From contig NZ_NKYF01000032.1 in the NCBI RefSeq assembly GCF_002262885.1, positions 1 through 64,000 on the forward strand: a stretch of DNA of 64,000 nucleotides, read 5' to 3'. The translations under genes were made by a program, and so were the position numbers. Under the pieces are notes generated by a model. The model was not told the origin of the DNA. It was given only the letters and a program-made list of their open reading frames with translations, and searched no databases. The DNA is from Pseudonocardia sp. MH-G8. Its GTDB lineage: Bacteria; Actinomycetota; Actinomycetes; Mycobacteriales; Pseudonocardiaceae. The number at the start of each line of letters is the position of its first letter. Within the stretch, counting starts at the first letter, position 1. Positions 25,905-35,435 of this stretch are shown here, in pieces.

Positions 25905-26972
25905 TCAAGCGGCGGTGATGGTGCCGGTGTACATACCCATGCCGCACGTGTAGGGCAGCACGCCGGGCTGGAGGACGCCGAGGTCGATGCGGGTCTCGCC
26001 GTGCACGGGCAAGATCTCGTCCACGCCTCGGCTGGGGACGAGGAACGAGCGCACGCAGCCTTGGGCGTTGTCCGAGCGCACGATCAGCGTCGTCGGCACG
26101 CCGGCCTCGACCTGGACGTTCGCCGGCGAGTAGGAGCCAGTACGCGCATTGATGAGCACTTCCTGCCGCCCGTCCTGCGTCGACTCCACTGCCACGGTCG
26201 CCGGAGCCGTGGCCTGAGGTCCGAGCGCTTGGGCGATCCGGGACGCGGCCAGCGGGGATCCGGCCAGCTCCAGCCCTCCGTTGAGGGTGTAGAGGCCCAT
26301 CGCCACGACCACGAGCCCGGTCACCAGGGACAGCCGCCCACGCCATGCGGTGGCAGCCCGACGGGCGGCGTACCCGAGCAACGCGAACAGCGGGGCGGTG
26401 CCCAGCACGAACACGGCCATGATCGCGGCACCGGACGCCGCCGACCCCGACGCCAGCGCCAGCGCCTGCACCGACAGCGTCACTCCACATGGGATCAGCA
26501 CCGTCACCACGCCGAGCAGCGCCGGAGCGAGCGCAGACCCGGACCGCGACCGGTTGCGCACGATGCGCATCCAGGACGGCGGTGGCTCCAGCACGATCCC
26601 GCGGAACCCGGGGACGCCGAGCTGAGCCAGCCCGAAAACGATGATCAGGACGCCGGCGAGCAGCTGCAGCGTGGTCCGGGCACCGATCGAGAGCTGCACG
26701 ACCCCGCCCAGGGCGCCGAGAAGGGTGCCGAGCGCGGCGTGCGAGACGAGCTTGCCGGCCAGAAACCCGCCAACCGGGGCGACATCGTCGCCGAGCTGTT
26801 GACGCCACGCGGTCGGGGGCGGCGCGGTCTCCCGGCGTCGCCGGCGTCCCGCAGACGCCGGTACGGCGGTGCGCTGGCGGGCGAGCAGGCCGGTGAGCAG
26901 GCCGCCCTGCACGGCGGCACACGAGACACCACCGGCGAACAAGCCGGTGACAAGAACAGCTGTGAGGTTCAT
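25905..26972 (-). CDS. TauE/SafE-type membrane protein fused to a cupredoxin-like domain
   Basis: The 355-residue protein has six to seven helices in residues 1-240 of the SafE/UreH type, with Cys in GGVSCAAVQGG and IPCGVTLS that could guide metal. A C-terminal extracytoplasmic cupredoxin-like domain (about 260-355) follows, with Cys in NAQGCVRSF and the terminal YTCGMGMYTGTI, a plausible Cu site of Cys/Met type. Such fusions occur in copper islands and may pass Cu across the membrane. An Arg-rich loop lies near residue 42-48. It is co-transcribed with the HMA chaperone. Confidence 0.82.
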   Translation of the reverse strand: MNLTAVLVTGLFAGGVSCAAVQGGLLTGLLARQRTAVPASAGRRRRRETAPPPTAWRQQLGDDVAPVGGFLAGKLVSHAALGTLLGALGGVVQLSIGARTTLQLLAGVLIIVFGLAQLGVPGFRGIVLEPPPSWMRIVRNRSRSGSALAPALLGVVTVLIPCGVTLSVQALALASGSAASGAAIMAVFVLGTAPLFALLGYAARRAATAWRGRLSLVTGLVVVAMGLYTLNGGLELAGSPLAASRIAQALGPQATAPATVAVESTQDGRQEVLINARTGSYSPANVQVEAGVPTTLIVRSDNAQGCVRSFLVPSRGVDEILPVHGETRIDLGVLQPGVLPYTCGMGMYTGTITAA

Positions 26973-27075
26973 GAACGATCCTTAGGGGAGCGGAGAAGGG
27001 CCTGTGCGAACGCCCGATCCACGGACGCCCAACGGCGCAGTCAGACTCGAGCGCCGGAAAGGACAGACCTGTCTT

Positions 27076-27561
27076 CTACGTCCGCAACACGCAGAGTTCG
27101 ACCAGCGCCGGGCGCCGCGTGGGCCGCCCGAGGAGCCGTCGGCGCTCCTCCGCAGCTCGCCACAGCACGACAGCACGCACCGAGCACGGGGGGCGTAACC
27201 CGAACGCGACCGCGAGGACCGCGATCGCGAACGCGACGCAGGCCAGAAGCGTCCCGCCCGGGATCGGCGAACCGGCGGCCGACGAGGAAGGACTGGTCGT
27301 GCCCGCGCCGCACTGCACGACATCGAGCTCTGCCACCCCCGCAGGGCAGGAGTAGCCCACGCTCGGGTGCACGGGCTCCGGATCTTGCGAGGCACCGATT
27401 GAGTCGGCGGCCGATGCGTGGGTGGCATGAGCCATGGTCATCGACATGCCGTCGCTGCAGAGTGGAGCGATCAACACCACGAGTCCCGCCACGACTGCCA
27501 CGAGTGTGACGAGCCGAGCGAGCAACCCCCGCCTGGCATCGGCGTCGTCGCGTCCCGCCAC
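27076..27561 (-). CDS. DUF6153-like Met/His-containing membrane protein
   Basis: The 161-residue protein has two hydrophobic helices (about 17-34 and 103-121) bracketing an outer loop. The loop starts with a Met/His-rich stretch (CSDGMSMTMAHATHASA) and contains two more Cys (YSCPAG, VVQCGAG). It resembles the DUF6153 family that sits with copper genes; Met and His are typical Cu(I)/Cu(II) ligands outside the membrane. It starts at GTG 27561. Confidence 0.65.
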   Translation of the reverse strand: MAGRDDADARRGLLARLVTLVAVVAGLVVLIAPLCSDGMSMTMAHATHASAADSIGASQDPEPVHPSVGYSCPAGVAELDVVQCGAGTTSPSSSAAGSPIPGGTLLACVAFAIAVLAVAFGLRPPCSVRAVVLWRAAEERRRLLGRPTRRPALVELCVLRT

Positions 27562-27782
27562 GCGGGAGACCCTAAACGGCCCCCATCACTGGCCGATCGA
27601 CCGGGTCCACCCGACCGCGCGTGCGACAGGTCGCCGCCGAAGACAGACAGGACGTGCGGGGGGGAGCAGTAGCGACGACACCGCGAACGCAGCCAGCCGA
27701 CCAGCAGGAGCCGGTCGACGGGCTGCGGGGCCGGGCAGATCACAACATCGCTGCACCCTCCCGGCCCCGCCTGTCACCCGGT

Positions 27783-28337
27783 TCAGCCCCGGCCGACCCG
27801 CAGCGCGGCAATCACGCCACCGACGACGAGCACGACGGCGCCGACGATCCACGGCCACAGCGGCGCACCGCCATCGTCGGCAGTGTCGCCAGATGACGCG
27901 GTGGCCGGCGCTGTGGCGGGGGACGCTGCCTGCGCCGGCGCAGCGGGTGCGGCAGTGGCCGGTCCCGGCGCCGTCAGGGTGAACCCGACGCTGCCCGTGA
28001 CCGGATGCCCGTCGGCGGACACCACGCGGTAGCCGATCTCGTAGTGGCCGGCCGACCCGAGCGGCTGCACGGCGATGCTCACCATGCCGCCGTCGGCGCT
28101 CACCTCACCGGTCTCGTACCGCCCACCGTCCGGTCCGACGACGGTAAGCGTCGCGAACCCAGGCGCAACAGCCTCATTGAAGGTCAGCGAGACACGCTCC
28201 GGACCGGAGTCGAGGCTCGCACCGTCGGGCGGGTCGCTGGCGAGCAGGCGGGTGTGGGCCATGGCCGGCGCCGCACCGAGGAGCAACGCCAGCCCGGCGA
28301 GCACGGCGACGGTGACTCCGCGCAGGGCGCGTTTCAT
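27783..28337 (-). CDS. copC: CopC-like periplasmic copper-binding protein, membrane-tethered
   Basis: The 184-residue product has a signal peptide ending AMAHTRL, so the mature chain starts with the His used for Cu(II) by CopC/YobA proteins. The CopC domain (about 26-122) contains the second-site DGHPVTG. An Ala/Pro linker and one C-terminal helix anchor it to the membrane. The ATG at 28337 overlaps the stop of the DUF1775 gene (ATGA at 28334-28337). It probably delivers copper to the CopD domain of the fusion at 20478. Confidence 0.9.
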   Translation of the reverse strand: MKRALRGVTVAVLAGLALLLGAAPAMAHTRLLASDPPDGASLDSGPERVSLTFNEAVAPGFATLTVVGPDGGRYETGEVSADGGMVSIAVQPLGSAGHYEIGYRVVSADGHPVTGSVGFTLTAPGPATAAPAAPAQAASPATAPATASSGDTADDGGAPLWPWIVGAVVLVVGGVIAALRVGRG

Positions 28338-29068
28338 GATTCGGCTCTCCGAGTCCGACGGGAACGCAGCAGCGCGCCCACACCGACACCGAGCCCGAGC
28401 GCCCCGACGAGCAGACCGCCGCCGAGCCACCTGGCGGTGGTGTCGGTAGCACCGACATTGGCGGCCGTGGCGTTGGTGGCACTGCCGGCCGCTGCCGCGT
28501 GCGATGTGTCGTCGGCAGGTGGCGTGAGCATGACCACCGGGGCGGACCGTTCCGGCTCCGCCCCGTCGGCCGTCGGCGGCTGGTCCCACGCGACGACCTC
28601 GCCGTCGTCGTAGGTCTGCACGGCCGGCAGCACGAGCCGGTCGGTGTCGGTGGGCAGTGGGCCGAGCGAGAGCGGGAACTCGGCGAACTCGCCGGGCCCG
28701 ATGCGGTAGCCAGGCTCGGCGGTCCAGATCACGGTCTGGACGGCCTCGGTGATGGTCCGTCCATGCGATTCGATCGGCGGGTCGAGCGGAACCCTCGCCA
28801 TCGTGGCCGTCCAGCCGGGTCGCGGCGTGGTGCGGACCGAGGTGACCGGATGGTCGGTGGGCAGCGTCACCTCGAGCTTGACGGTACCCGCCGTCTCCGA
28901 CTCGGTCGGGACGCGGAACGAGATGACGCTGTAGCTGCCCTGCTCGGCAGTGTCCGGGTTGGCGGTCACGTGGGCGAAGGCGGGTGCCGCGCCGATGACG
29001 GCGACGACAGCGGCTGTCCCGAGTACGGTGCCGGCGCGCAGCGCGCCGCGGCGGACGGATGAGGACAT
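28334..29068 (-). CDS. YcnI-type DUF1775 copper-binding protein
   Basis: The 244-residue product has a signal peptide cleaved before HVTANPDTAEQGSY, giving the mature N-terminal His that binds Cu(II) in YcnI with a Trp nearby. The DUF1775 domain spans about 35-175, followed by a Thr/Ala linker and a C-terminal helix with Arg-rich tail. ATG 29068 has GGAG seven bases upstream; an earlier in-frame start lacks a site. Translation is coupled to copC. The ycnI-copC pair is a known copper-acquisition unit. Confidence 0.9.
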   Translation of the reverse strand: MSSSVRRGALRAGTVLGTAAVVAVIGAAPAFAHVTANPDTAEQGSYSVISFRVPTESETAGTVKLEVTLPTDHPVTSVRTTPRPGWTATMARVPLDPPIESHGRTITEAVQTVIWTAEPGYRIGPGEFAEFPLSLGPLPTDTDRLVLPAVQTYDDGEVVAWDQPPTADGAEPERSAPVVMLTPPADDTSHAAAAGSATNATAANVGATDTTARWLGGGLLVGALGLGVGVGALLRSRRTRRAES

Positions 29069-29109
29069 AGGTGTCTCCGGTGGGGTGTCAGGTGCGAGGT
29101 GTGGGGTGC

Positions 29110-29643
29110 TCAGCACCCCACCGGAGGGCCGCGGCGGACGTGGGCGACGGCGTGAGCGCGCGCGAGTCGCGCCTGGATGGCGGGACTGGGTATCGCCAGG
29201 ACCGGCAGGGGCCGGTTAGCTGGCGGTGGGTAGAGCCGGCGCGGCAGCACACGGGACATGGCCCGGCGGAGCGCAACCAGAGCGCGGTCGGCGTGTGCGA
29301 GGGCGATTGCCGTGGCCAGCGTGGCGGCCCCGTGCATCGCGAGCATCTGTATGCCCGGCGGCAGCACCGGTTGCACGGCGGCCTGGTGCGCCGGATGCAG
29401 CAGCTCCATGATCTGGTGGAGAGCGAACTGCCCAGCACCCAGCACGGCGATGGCGCTCGGGATCCGGCGACAACGCTCCGCCAAGCTCGTGAACAGGCCG
29501 GCGAGCGGCGGGAACAGCACCACCAGCACGGCGAGGTCAGGCGCTGCGCCGCCGCCCGCACAGTGCCCGACGGCCGTGAGCAGCGCGCTCAACCCGGCCA
29601 GTGCAGCGCCGCGCAGCAGACCGCCACCGGCATCGCCATCCAC
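29110..29643 (-). CDS. Hypothetical membrane protein of the copper operon
   Basis: The product (177 residues from GTG 29643) has four hydrophobic segments, with His in QFALHQIMELLHPAHQ and MLAMHGAATLATAIALAHAD that could face a metal path. The family is not recognised. The frame is open far upstream but shows no protein-like pattern there, so the start is uncertain and the ribosome site is weak. It lies 41 bases before the DUF1775 gene on the same strand and is probably the first gene of the copper operon. Confidence 0.6.
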   Translation of the reverse strand: MDGDAGGGLLRGAALAGLSALLTAVGHCAGGGAAPDLAVLVVLFPPLAGLFTSLAERCRRIPSAIAVLGAGQFALHQIMELLHPAHQAAVQPVLPPGIQMLAMHGAATLATAIALAHADRALVALRRAMSRVLPRRLYPPPANRPLPVLAIPSPAIQARLARAHAVAHVRRGPPVGC

Positions 29644-29988
29644 GGACGACGACCGTAGACGCCGACAAGGAGCCCCACCAGCGCACCCCCGCTCGAGGCT
29701 GCCCCTACGTATCGGCGGCCACGCGAAGAGGCTTGTCGGCCAATGGTGACGATGAAGTAATGGCCCACGTCGGGAAGGTCGGAGGGCAGTCCGGCAGCGC
29801 GGCAGCGAGCCCGCGTCCGTGTCCAGTTGGCACGCTGGAGCGGCCGTATCCGGCGGACCACGGTCACGAGGACGATGTCGAGGGCGGCTGGCAGCGACGG
29901 GTCGGGCCGGCGGATTTGGCTGACGTTTCGGTGCTGATCTCCCGGCAACCTCCGTAGCCTCTACGTAGAGCCCGGGAAGGGCAGCGAC
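29644..29988. promoter_or_regulatory. Divergent intergenic region with a 12-bp palindrome
   Basis: This region of about 345 bases separates the minus-strand copper operon from the second SHOCT gene. CTCTACGTAGAG at 29959-29970 is a perfect 12-bp palindrome containing the CTACGTAG core, 19 bases upstream of the SHOCT ATG. A TAGCCT just before it could serve as a -10 box. The rest holds no frame I can support. Confidence 0.55.
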
Positions 29989-30258
29989 ATGATGGACGGC
30001 GGGATGACGGGCGGCGGGATGTGGGGGGCCATGGGGATCTGGGCGTTCCTCGCGATCCTCGTCTTGCTGGCCATCCTGGTCGTCGCCGCCCTGGCCAGCA
30101 TCTGGCTTTTCCGGAAGCTGCGCGAGGACGACCGCGACACGATGGCCTTCGGCATTGATGAGACCGCCTACGAGGCCGTGCGGCGGCGCTACGCCGGCGG
30201 GGAGATCGACGACGACAACGAGTACGAGCGCAGGTTGGCTGTGCTCAACCGACGCTGA
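29989..30258 (+). CDS. SHOCT-domain small membrane protein (copy 2)
   Basis: The 89-residue protein has a Gly/Met-rich start (MMDGGMTGGGMWGAM), one helix (about 15-42) and a C-terminal SHOCT segment (RRRYAGGEIDDDNEYERRL). It parallels the protein at 20220. ATG 29989 has GGGAAGG eight bases upstream. The Met cluster could bind Cu(I). Its promoter carries the 12-bp palindrome, so it should share control with the oxidase. Confidence 0.75.
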   Translation: MMDGGMTGGGMWGAMGIWAFLAILVLLAILVVAALASIWLFRKLREDDRDTMAFGIDETAYEAVRRRYAGGEIDDDNEYERRLAVLNRR

Positions 30259-30393
30259 GATGCATCTCCGGGACCCGAGGTGCGGCCCCGACGTGGTCGG
30301 CAGGGAGGTTACGCGGGACAACCCACCGGCGGATGTCGAGGAACACGAATGGCCGGCCCCCGCCACCGCGCGCTACTCGCCGCGGCTGGGCGT

Positions 30394-31827
30394 CTACGAG
30401 GCGCCGAGGCCGCCGGTTCCGAGCGGCAGCACGAGGCCGCTGACGATCCCGAGCACCAGCGAAGCGACGGCGGCGACGTACGCACCGATCCGCGACCACA
30501 GCGCTGCCGGGGCGAGGGCAGGTGAGTCGGGGGCCGGGGCCGGGCTGAGGAAGGCCGGGGCGATCCAGCGCAGGTAGTAGAAGACGCTGGCGATCGTGTT
30601 GATGACGGCGAGCACGGCGAGCCAGGCGAAGCCGCCGTCGACGGCCGCGGTGAACACGGTGAGCTTGCCGACGAACACCGCGGTGGGTGGGGTACCGACG
30701 AGCCCGAGCAGGCAGACGACGAGCACGGCGGCGAGGCCGGGGTGGCGGCGAGCCAGCCCTCGGTAGTCGTCGAGCGCGCGGGCCCGGGGCAGCTCGGCGA
30801 CGACGGCGAACGCGCCGAGGTTGGTCACGGCGTAGGCGGCGACGTAGAACAGCAGGGCGGGCAGCGCGAGCTCCGCCCGGCCCGCGACGGCGACCGCCAT
30901 GAGCGCGTAGCCGACCTGGCTGATCGTGGAGTAGGCGAGCAGCCGCTGCACCGAGGTCTGGAAGAACGCGGCGAGGTTGCCCAGGGTCATCGAGGCGGCG
31001 GCGAGGACGGCGATGAGCAGCGGCCAGTCCACGGCCTCGGGTGGGATCGCTTCGAGCAGCAGGCGGTAGGCGGCGATCAGGCCGCCGATCTTGGGGATGG
31101 TGGTGACGATCGCAGCGACCGGCGGCGGGGTGCCGTCGGTGACGTCAGGCACCCAGAAGTGGGCCGGCACGGCGCCGATCTTGAACAGCAGCCCGGCGAA
31201 GACCGCGACCAGACCGACCCCGGCCGCCGCTGTGGGGCCGGCCGCCAGGCCGTCGCGCAACAGGGGGTAGGCGGTTGAGCCGCCAGCGCCGTAGAGGACC
31301 GCGACACCGACGAGCGTGGTGACACCGAGGAACGCGCCCGTGAGGTAGTACTTCATCGCGGCCTCGACCGCACGTGCGTCCTTGGCCCAGCCGACCAGGG
31401 CGTAGAACGGGACGCTGGCCAGCAGGAACGCGGCGAACAGCAGCAGCAGGTCGTTCGCGCCGGCGAGGATGATCGTGCCCAGCGCCCCGAGCTGCAGCAG
31501 GACGTAGTACTCGGTCTCGCGCCGGTGCCCGGCGACGGTGTCGACGGACAGGCCGAGGGCGAGCAGCGTCGCGGCCAGCACGACCAGCCGGGCGGCGTGG
31601 GTGGCGGTGTCCACGACATAGCTGCCGCCGAACACCAGCTCCGCAGGGCGGGTCATCGAGGCGGCGGCGGCAGCCAGCCCGGCGACGGTCACCCCCGCCG
31701 CGAGCAGCCGGACCAGCCACTGCCGGTGCCGAGGCAGCCAGGAGCCGAGCAGCACGCCGAGCACCGCGCCGGCCAGCAGCAGGAGCTCCGGGATCAGGGC
31801 GCCCGGGTTCTCGTTCATGCCCGTCAT
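30394..31827 (-). CDS. nuoN: NADH-quinone oxidoreductase-like subunit N
   Basis: The 477-residue antiporter-like subunit has the broken-helix Lys regions (LLFKIGAVPAHFWVPDV) typical of NuoN. The conserved fifth-helix Glu (E. coli GIELISLP) is Leu135 here (AAFLLASVP), which would disable the usual proton-path acid. It is the last gene of the operon; the ATG overlaps the nuoM stop (31824-31827). It works within the membrane arm encoded by the next genes. Confidence 0.88.
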   Translation of the reverse strand: MTGMNENPGALIPELLLLAGAVLGVLLGSWLPRHRQWLVRLLAAGVTVAGLAAAAASMTRPAELVFGGSYVVDTATHAARLVVLAATLLALGLSVDTVAGHRRETEYYVLLQLGALGTIILAGANDLLLLFAAFLLASVPFYALVGWAKDARAVEAAMKYYLTGAFLGVTTLVGVAVLYGAGGSTAYPLLRDGLAAGPTAAAGVGLVAVFAGLLFKIGAVPAHFWVPDVTDGTPPPVAAIVTTIPKIGGLIAAYRLLLEAIPPEAVDWPLLIAVLAAASMTLGNLAAFFQTSVQRLLAYSTISQVGYALMAVAVAGRAELALPALLFYVAAYAVTNLGAFAVVAELPRARALDDYRGLARRHPGLAAVLVVCLLGLVGTPPTAVFVGKLTVFTAAVDGGFAWLAVLAVINTIASVFYYLRWIAPAFLSPAPAPDSPALAPAALWSRIGAYVAAVASLVLGIVSGLVLPLGTGGLGAS

Positions 31828-33332
31828 CGGGCCACCAGCTCCAGCAGCGTTCGGGAGGCCGGCTCGATGACGTCGAGCAGGAACCGCGGAAGTACCCCGA
31901 TGACCGTGGCCAGCGCCAGCAGGGGCATGATCGCGGCCATCTCGCTAGCCCGCAGATCGGCGAACGGGCGCGTGGCCCCCGGCGCGTCGGGCACCCGCAG
32001 CTCGCTGAGGAACAGCCGCTGCAGCGCCAGCAGGAACAGCGCCGCGGTGATGACGATGCCGGTCACCGCGATCACGGTGGCCACCGGTGCGGCGTCGAGG
32101 GCGCCGGTGAAGATCTGGAACTCGGCGATGAACCCGGCGAAACCGGGCAGGCCGAGCGAGGCGAACGCCGCCACCGCGAACACGCCGGCGAACACCGGGG
32201 CCCGGGCGGCGAGCCCTGAATAGGCGCCCATCTCGTACGTGTGGCCGCGGTCGTAGAGCACGCCGGTGAGCAGGAACAGCGCACCGGTGATGAGCCCGTG
32301 GCTGACCATCTGCGTCACCGCGCCGGTGGTGGCGAGCTGGCGGGCCTGCTCGTCGGTGCCGGTGAGGATGCCGGCCGCGCCGATCCCGAGGATCACGTAG
32401 CCCATGTGGTTGACGGAGGTGTAGGCGATCATCCGCTTGACGTCGGTCTGCGCGAGCGCGACGAGCGCCCCGTACACCACGGAGACCACGCCGACGACGA
32501 CGATCACACCGGCGTACTGCCGCCAGGTCTCCGGCAGCATCGGCATCGCGATCCGGACGAAGCCGTAGGTTCCCATTTTCAGCAGCACCCCGGCCAGGAC
32601 CGCCGACGCGGGAGCCGGGGCGTCGGTGTGCGCCGGCGGGAGCCAGGTGTGGAACGGCACCGTCGGGGTCTTGACCGCGAGCCCGATCCCGACAGCGAGC
32701 AGCACCAGCGCCGCGTACATGCCGCCACCGGCCAGCGGGTTGGTCTCGATCAGGGTGACGATGTCGAACGTGTTCGGCTCGGCCGCGAGGTAGAGGCCGA
32801 TGAACCCGAGCAGCAGCGCCAGGGAGCCGAGGAAGGTGTAGAGGAAGAACTTCAGCGCCGACGCACGCGCCTGCTCCCCGTGGCCCCACCCCGCAATGAG
32901 GAAATACATGAACACGATCGACAGGTCGAAGAACAGGAAGAACAGGATCAGGTCCAGCGCGGCGAACAGACCGAGGCTCACGGTCTGCAGCCCGAGGAAC
33001 AGCGTCACGTAGGCCTTGACGCGGCGGTGCTCGCGCAGCGAGAACACCGCGCACGCGGCGAACAGCACCGCGGTCAACGCGACCAGCGGCAGCGACAGCC
33101 CGTCCACGCCGACGTGGTAGGAGATCCCGGCGGTGGGGATCCACGCCGCCTGCTGCTCGTACTGGAACCCGACGCCCGGCTCGAGACCGAGCCATAGCGC
33201 GACGACGAGTGCGAGGTCAACGACGCTGACGGCGATCCAGGCACCGGTGAACAACCGCCTCGGCGCGGTGCCCGGCACCAGTAGCAGGGCGGCGGCGACC
33301 GCCGCGGGCAGGAACACGATCAGCGAGAGCAC
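31824..33332 (-). CDS. nuoM: NADH-quinone oxidoreductase-like subunit M
   Basis: The 502-residue antiporter-like subunit contains VPFHTWLPPAH and SAVLAGVLLKMGTYGFVR, the core half-channel region with Lys. The canonical Glu of the fifth helix is Asp136 (FFDLSIVFMYFLI), a conservative change. GTG 33332 lies 3 bases after the nuoL stop. Length is near the family norm. Confidence 0.9.
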   Translation of the reverse strand: MLSLIVFLPAAVAAALLLVPGTAPRRLFTGAWIAVSVVDLALVVALWLGLEPGVGFQYEQQAAWIPTAGISYHVGVDGLSLPLVALTAVLFAACAVFSLREHRRVKAYVTLFLGLQTVSLGLFAALDLILFFLFFDLSIVFMYFLIAGWGHGEQARASALKFFLYTFLGSLALLLGFIGLYLAAEPNTFDIVTLIETNPLAGGGMYAALVLLAVGIGLAVKTPTVPFHTWLPPAHTDAPAPASAVLAGVLLKMGTYGFVRIAMPMLPETWRQYAGVIVVVGVVSVVYGALVALAQTDVKRMIAYTSVNHMGYVILGIGAAGILTGTDEQARQLATTGAVTQMVSHGLITGALFLLTGVLYDRGHTYEMGAYSGLAARAPVFAGVFAVAAFASLGLPGFAGFIAEFQIFTGALDAAPVATVIAVTGIVITAALFLLALQRLFLSELRVPDAPGATRPFADLRASEMAAIMPLLALATVIGVLPRFLLDVIEPASRTLLELVAR

Positions 33333-33335
33333 GGG

Positions 33336-35126
33336 TCACCTCAGGACGATCACGAACAGGGCCAGGGCGGCCAGGACCGCGGCGGCCTGGGCGTAGTAGT
33401 GGTGGAGCTGGCCGGTCTGCGGGCGGCGCGCCAGCCGGCCCAGAGCCCGCGCCCCCGCGGCGATCCCGCGAACGGCGCCGTCGACGGACAGCTCACCCCG
33501 CCGGTCGAGCCCGGAGGCTGTGACTCGGGTGGTGCGAGCAACGGCGATGACCCAGCCGTCGATCACGACATCATCGAAGCGGGCCAGCGCCCGGGCGAGC
33601 CCGAGCGTCGGCCGGACCACGACCGCGTGCGCGGCCCGCTCGAGCCCGAGCCAACCCGCCAGGACATGTGCCTCAGGAGCGCGGTGTCCGAGCCGCCACG
33701 TCAGTGCGACGGTCCCGGTCGCGAGCACAGCCGAGAGGGTCAGCTCCCACCACTTCGGCGCCGGCTCCACCGTGAGCGGAACGGCGAGCAGCCCGAGCAC
33801 AGCTGCCGTCCCGGCCAGGCCGACCAGCGGCGCGCGCATCGATGCGCTCACCCGTTCGGGCGGGTCGACCGCGCCGCCCGGCGCCGGCTGCCAGACGAAC
33901 CACACGGCCTTCGTCGCATAGACGGCGGACACCACGGAGGCGGCGAGCCCGGCGCTGTAGAGGGCCGGGCTGCGCTCGAGCGCGGCGGCGAGCACCGCGT
34001 CCTTCGTCACCCACAGCGACAGCGGCGGCAGCCCGGCCAGCGTCGCCGCGCCGACCGTGAACGTCACCCCGACCAACGGGTACCGCCGCGCCGCCCCGCG
34101 CAGCTCGCCGAGCCGCTTGGTGCCCAGCACCACGAGCCAGGCACCTGCGCCGAGGAACAACAGGCTCTTGGTCGCCGCGTGCGCAACGAGCTGCAGCCCC
34201 CCGGCGGTCACCCCACCCGCGCCCGCGGCGAGCACCATGAACCCGATTTGCGCGCAGGTCGAGGCGGCGAGCAGCTGCTTGAGGTCCGCCTGCGCCACGG
34301 CGACCAGCCCGAGCAGCAGCGCAGTCGCCGCACCGATCGACGCCACCGTCGGCGCGGCCCAGCCCGTCGCGTCGAGCAGGAGCACCAACCGCAGCAGCAG
34401 GTACGCCCCGGCCGCGACCATCGTCGCGGAATGCAGCAGCGCCGAGACCGGGCTCGGCCCCTCCATCGCCCGCGACAACCAGAAGCTGAACGGCAGCTGC
34501 GCCGACTTCCCCAGCGCGGCGACCACGACCCCGGCGGCGACGACATGCAGCCACGGCGCGGCGGCGCCCGCCAGCCCGTCCAGGGCGAGCGTCCCCACAC
34601 CGCCGGCAAGCGCCGCCCCGGCCGCGACGTAGAGCCCGAGGTCGGCGAGGCGAGTGGTGAGGAACGCCGTGTGCGCGGCTCGGACCTTCTGCTGCTCACG
34701 CCAGTCGTAGCCGACGAGCGCCCAGCTCATCGCGCCCATGACCTCCCAGGCCATGAGCAGGACCGCGAGCGTCGTCGCGGTCACGGTGACGAGCATCGCG
34801 CCGGCGAACAGCAGCACGAACCCCACGAAGCGGGCAGTGCACAGCTCCGGCTCGCCGGCGGCGAACACCAGAACGGCCAGCGTCACGCCCGCGACGGTGA
34901 GGACCATCAGCGCGGACAGCCCGTCGACGCCGAGTCCGGCGCGGATGCCGGCGAACAGCGGCGCGTCGACGGCCGGGCGGACGAGCGCCGCCGCCGTCGC
35001 GAGCGCCACGACCACCGTCGCGACGAGGCCGCCGAGTACTTGGGCCGCGCGGTCGGCGCGGCGCCCGGCCAGGGCGAGCAGCCCGCCGGCGACCAGCGGC
35101 AGCGTGACCAGCGACCAGAGCAGCAC
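33336..35126 (-). CDS. nuoL: NADH-quinone oxidoreductase-like subunit L
   Basis: The 596-residue subunit has the antiporter core with Glu128 (MAWEVMGAMSWALVGYDW) and the Lys motif GKSAQLPFSFWLSRAMEGPSP, so its proton path looks intact. Further helices and an amphipathic stretch follow at the C-terminus. GTG 35126 lies 3 bases after nuoK. Of the three antiporter subunits it is the only one that keeps the canonical Glu. Confidence 0.9.
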   Translation of the reverse strand: MLLWSLVTLPLVAGGLLALAGRRADRAAQVLGGLVATVVVALATAAALVRPAVDAPLFAGIRAGLGVDGLSALMVLTVAGVTLAVLVFAAGEPELCTARFVGFVLLFAGAMLVTVTATTLAVLLMAWEVMGAMSWALVGYDWREQQKVRAAHTAFLTTRLADLGLYVAAGAALAGGVGTLALDGLAGAAAPWLHVVAAGVVVAALGKSAQLPFSFWLSRAMEGPSPVSALLHSATMVAAGAYLLLRLVLLLDATGWAAPTVASIGAATALLLGLVAVAQADLKQLLAASTCAQIGFMVLAAGAGGVTAGGLQLVAHAATKSLLFLGAGAWLVVLGTKRLGELRGAARRYPLVGVTFTVGAATLAGLPPLSLWVTKDAVLAAALERSPALYSAGLAASVVSAVYATKAVWFVWQPAPGGAVDPPERVSASMRAPLVGLAGTAAVLGLLAVPLTVEPAPKWWELTLSAVLATGTVALTWRLGHRAPEAHVLAGWLGLERAAHAVVVRPTLGLARALARFDDVVIDGWVIAVARTTRVTASGLDRRGELSVDGAVRGIAAGARALGRLARRPQTGQLHHYYAQAAAVLAALALFVIVLR

Positions 35127-35129
35127 CGG

Positions 35130-35435
35130 TCAGCCCTTGAGGTCCGCGGCAGAGTCGGTCACGTCGACCTGCCGCGCCCGGTACAGCGCGGTGACCACGG
35201 CGAAGCCCATCGCCATCTCGATCGCCATCGTGGTGATCACCACCACGACGAGCACCTGCCCGTCCGTACCCGCCGGCGCGACGTAGAACCAGAACGCGGC
35301 GGCGGCGAGGATGACCCCGTTGAGCATCAGCTCCAAGCCCATCATCAGCATCACGATCGACTGCTGGGACAGCGCCCCGTACAGGCCGATGGCCAGCAGC
35401 CCGGCCGCGGCCAGCAGGAACAGCTCCAGACTCAC
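35130..35435 (-). CDS. nuoK: NADH-quinone oxidoreductase-like subunit K
   Basis: The 101-residue subunit has three helices. Glu in MGLELMLNGV and Glu in TMAIEMAMG correspond to the two membrane acids conserved in NuoK. GTG 35435 overlaps the nuoJ stop (GTGA). The C-terminal tail is short and charged. Confidence 0.9.
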   Translation of the reverse strand: MSLELFLLAAAGLLAIGLYGALSQQSIVMLMMGLELMLNGVILAAAAFWFYVAPAGTDGQVLVVVVITTMAIEMAMGFAVVTALYRARQVDVTDSAADLKG

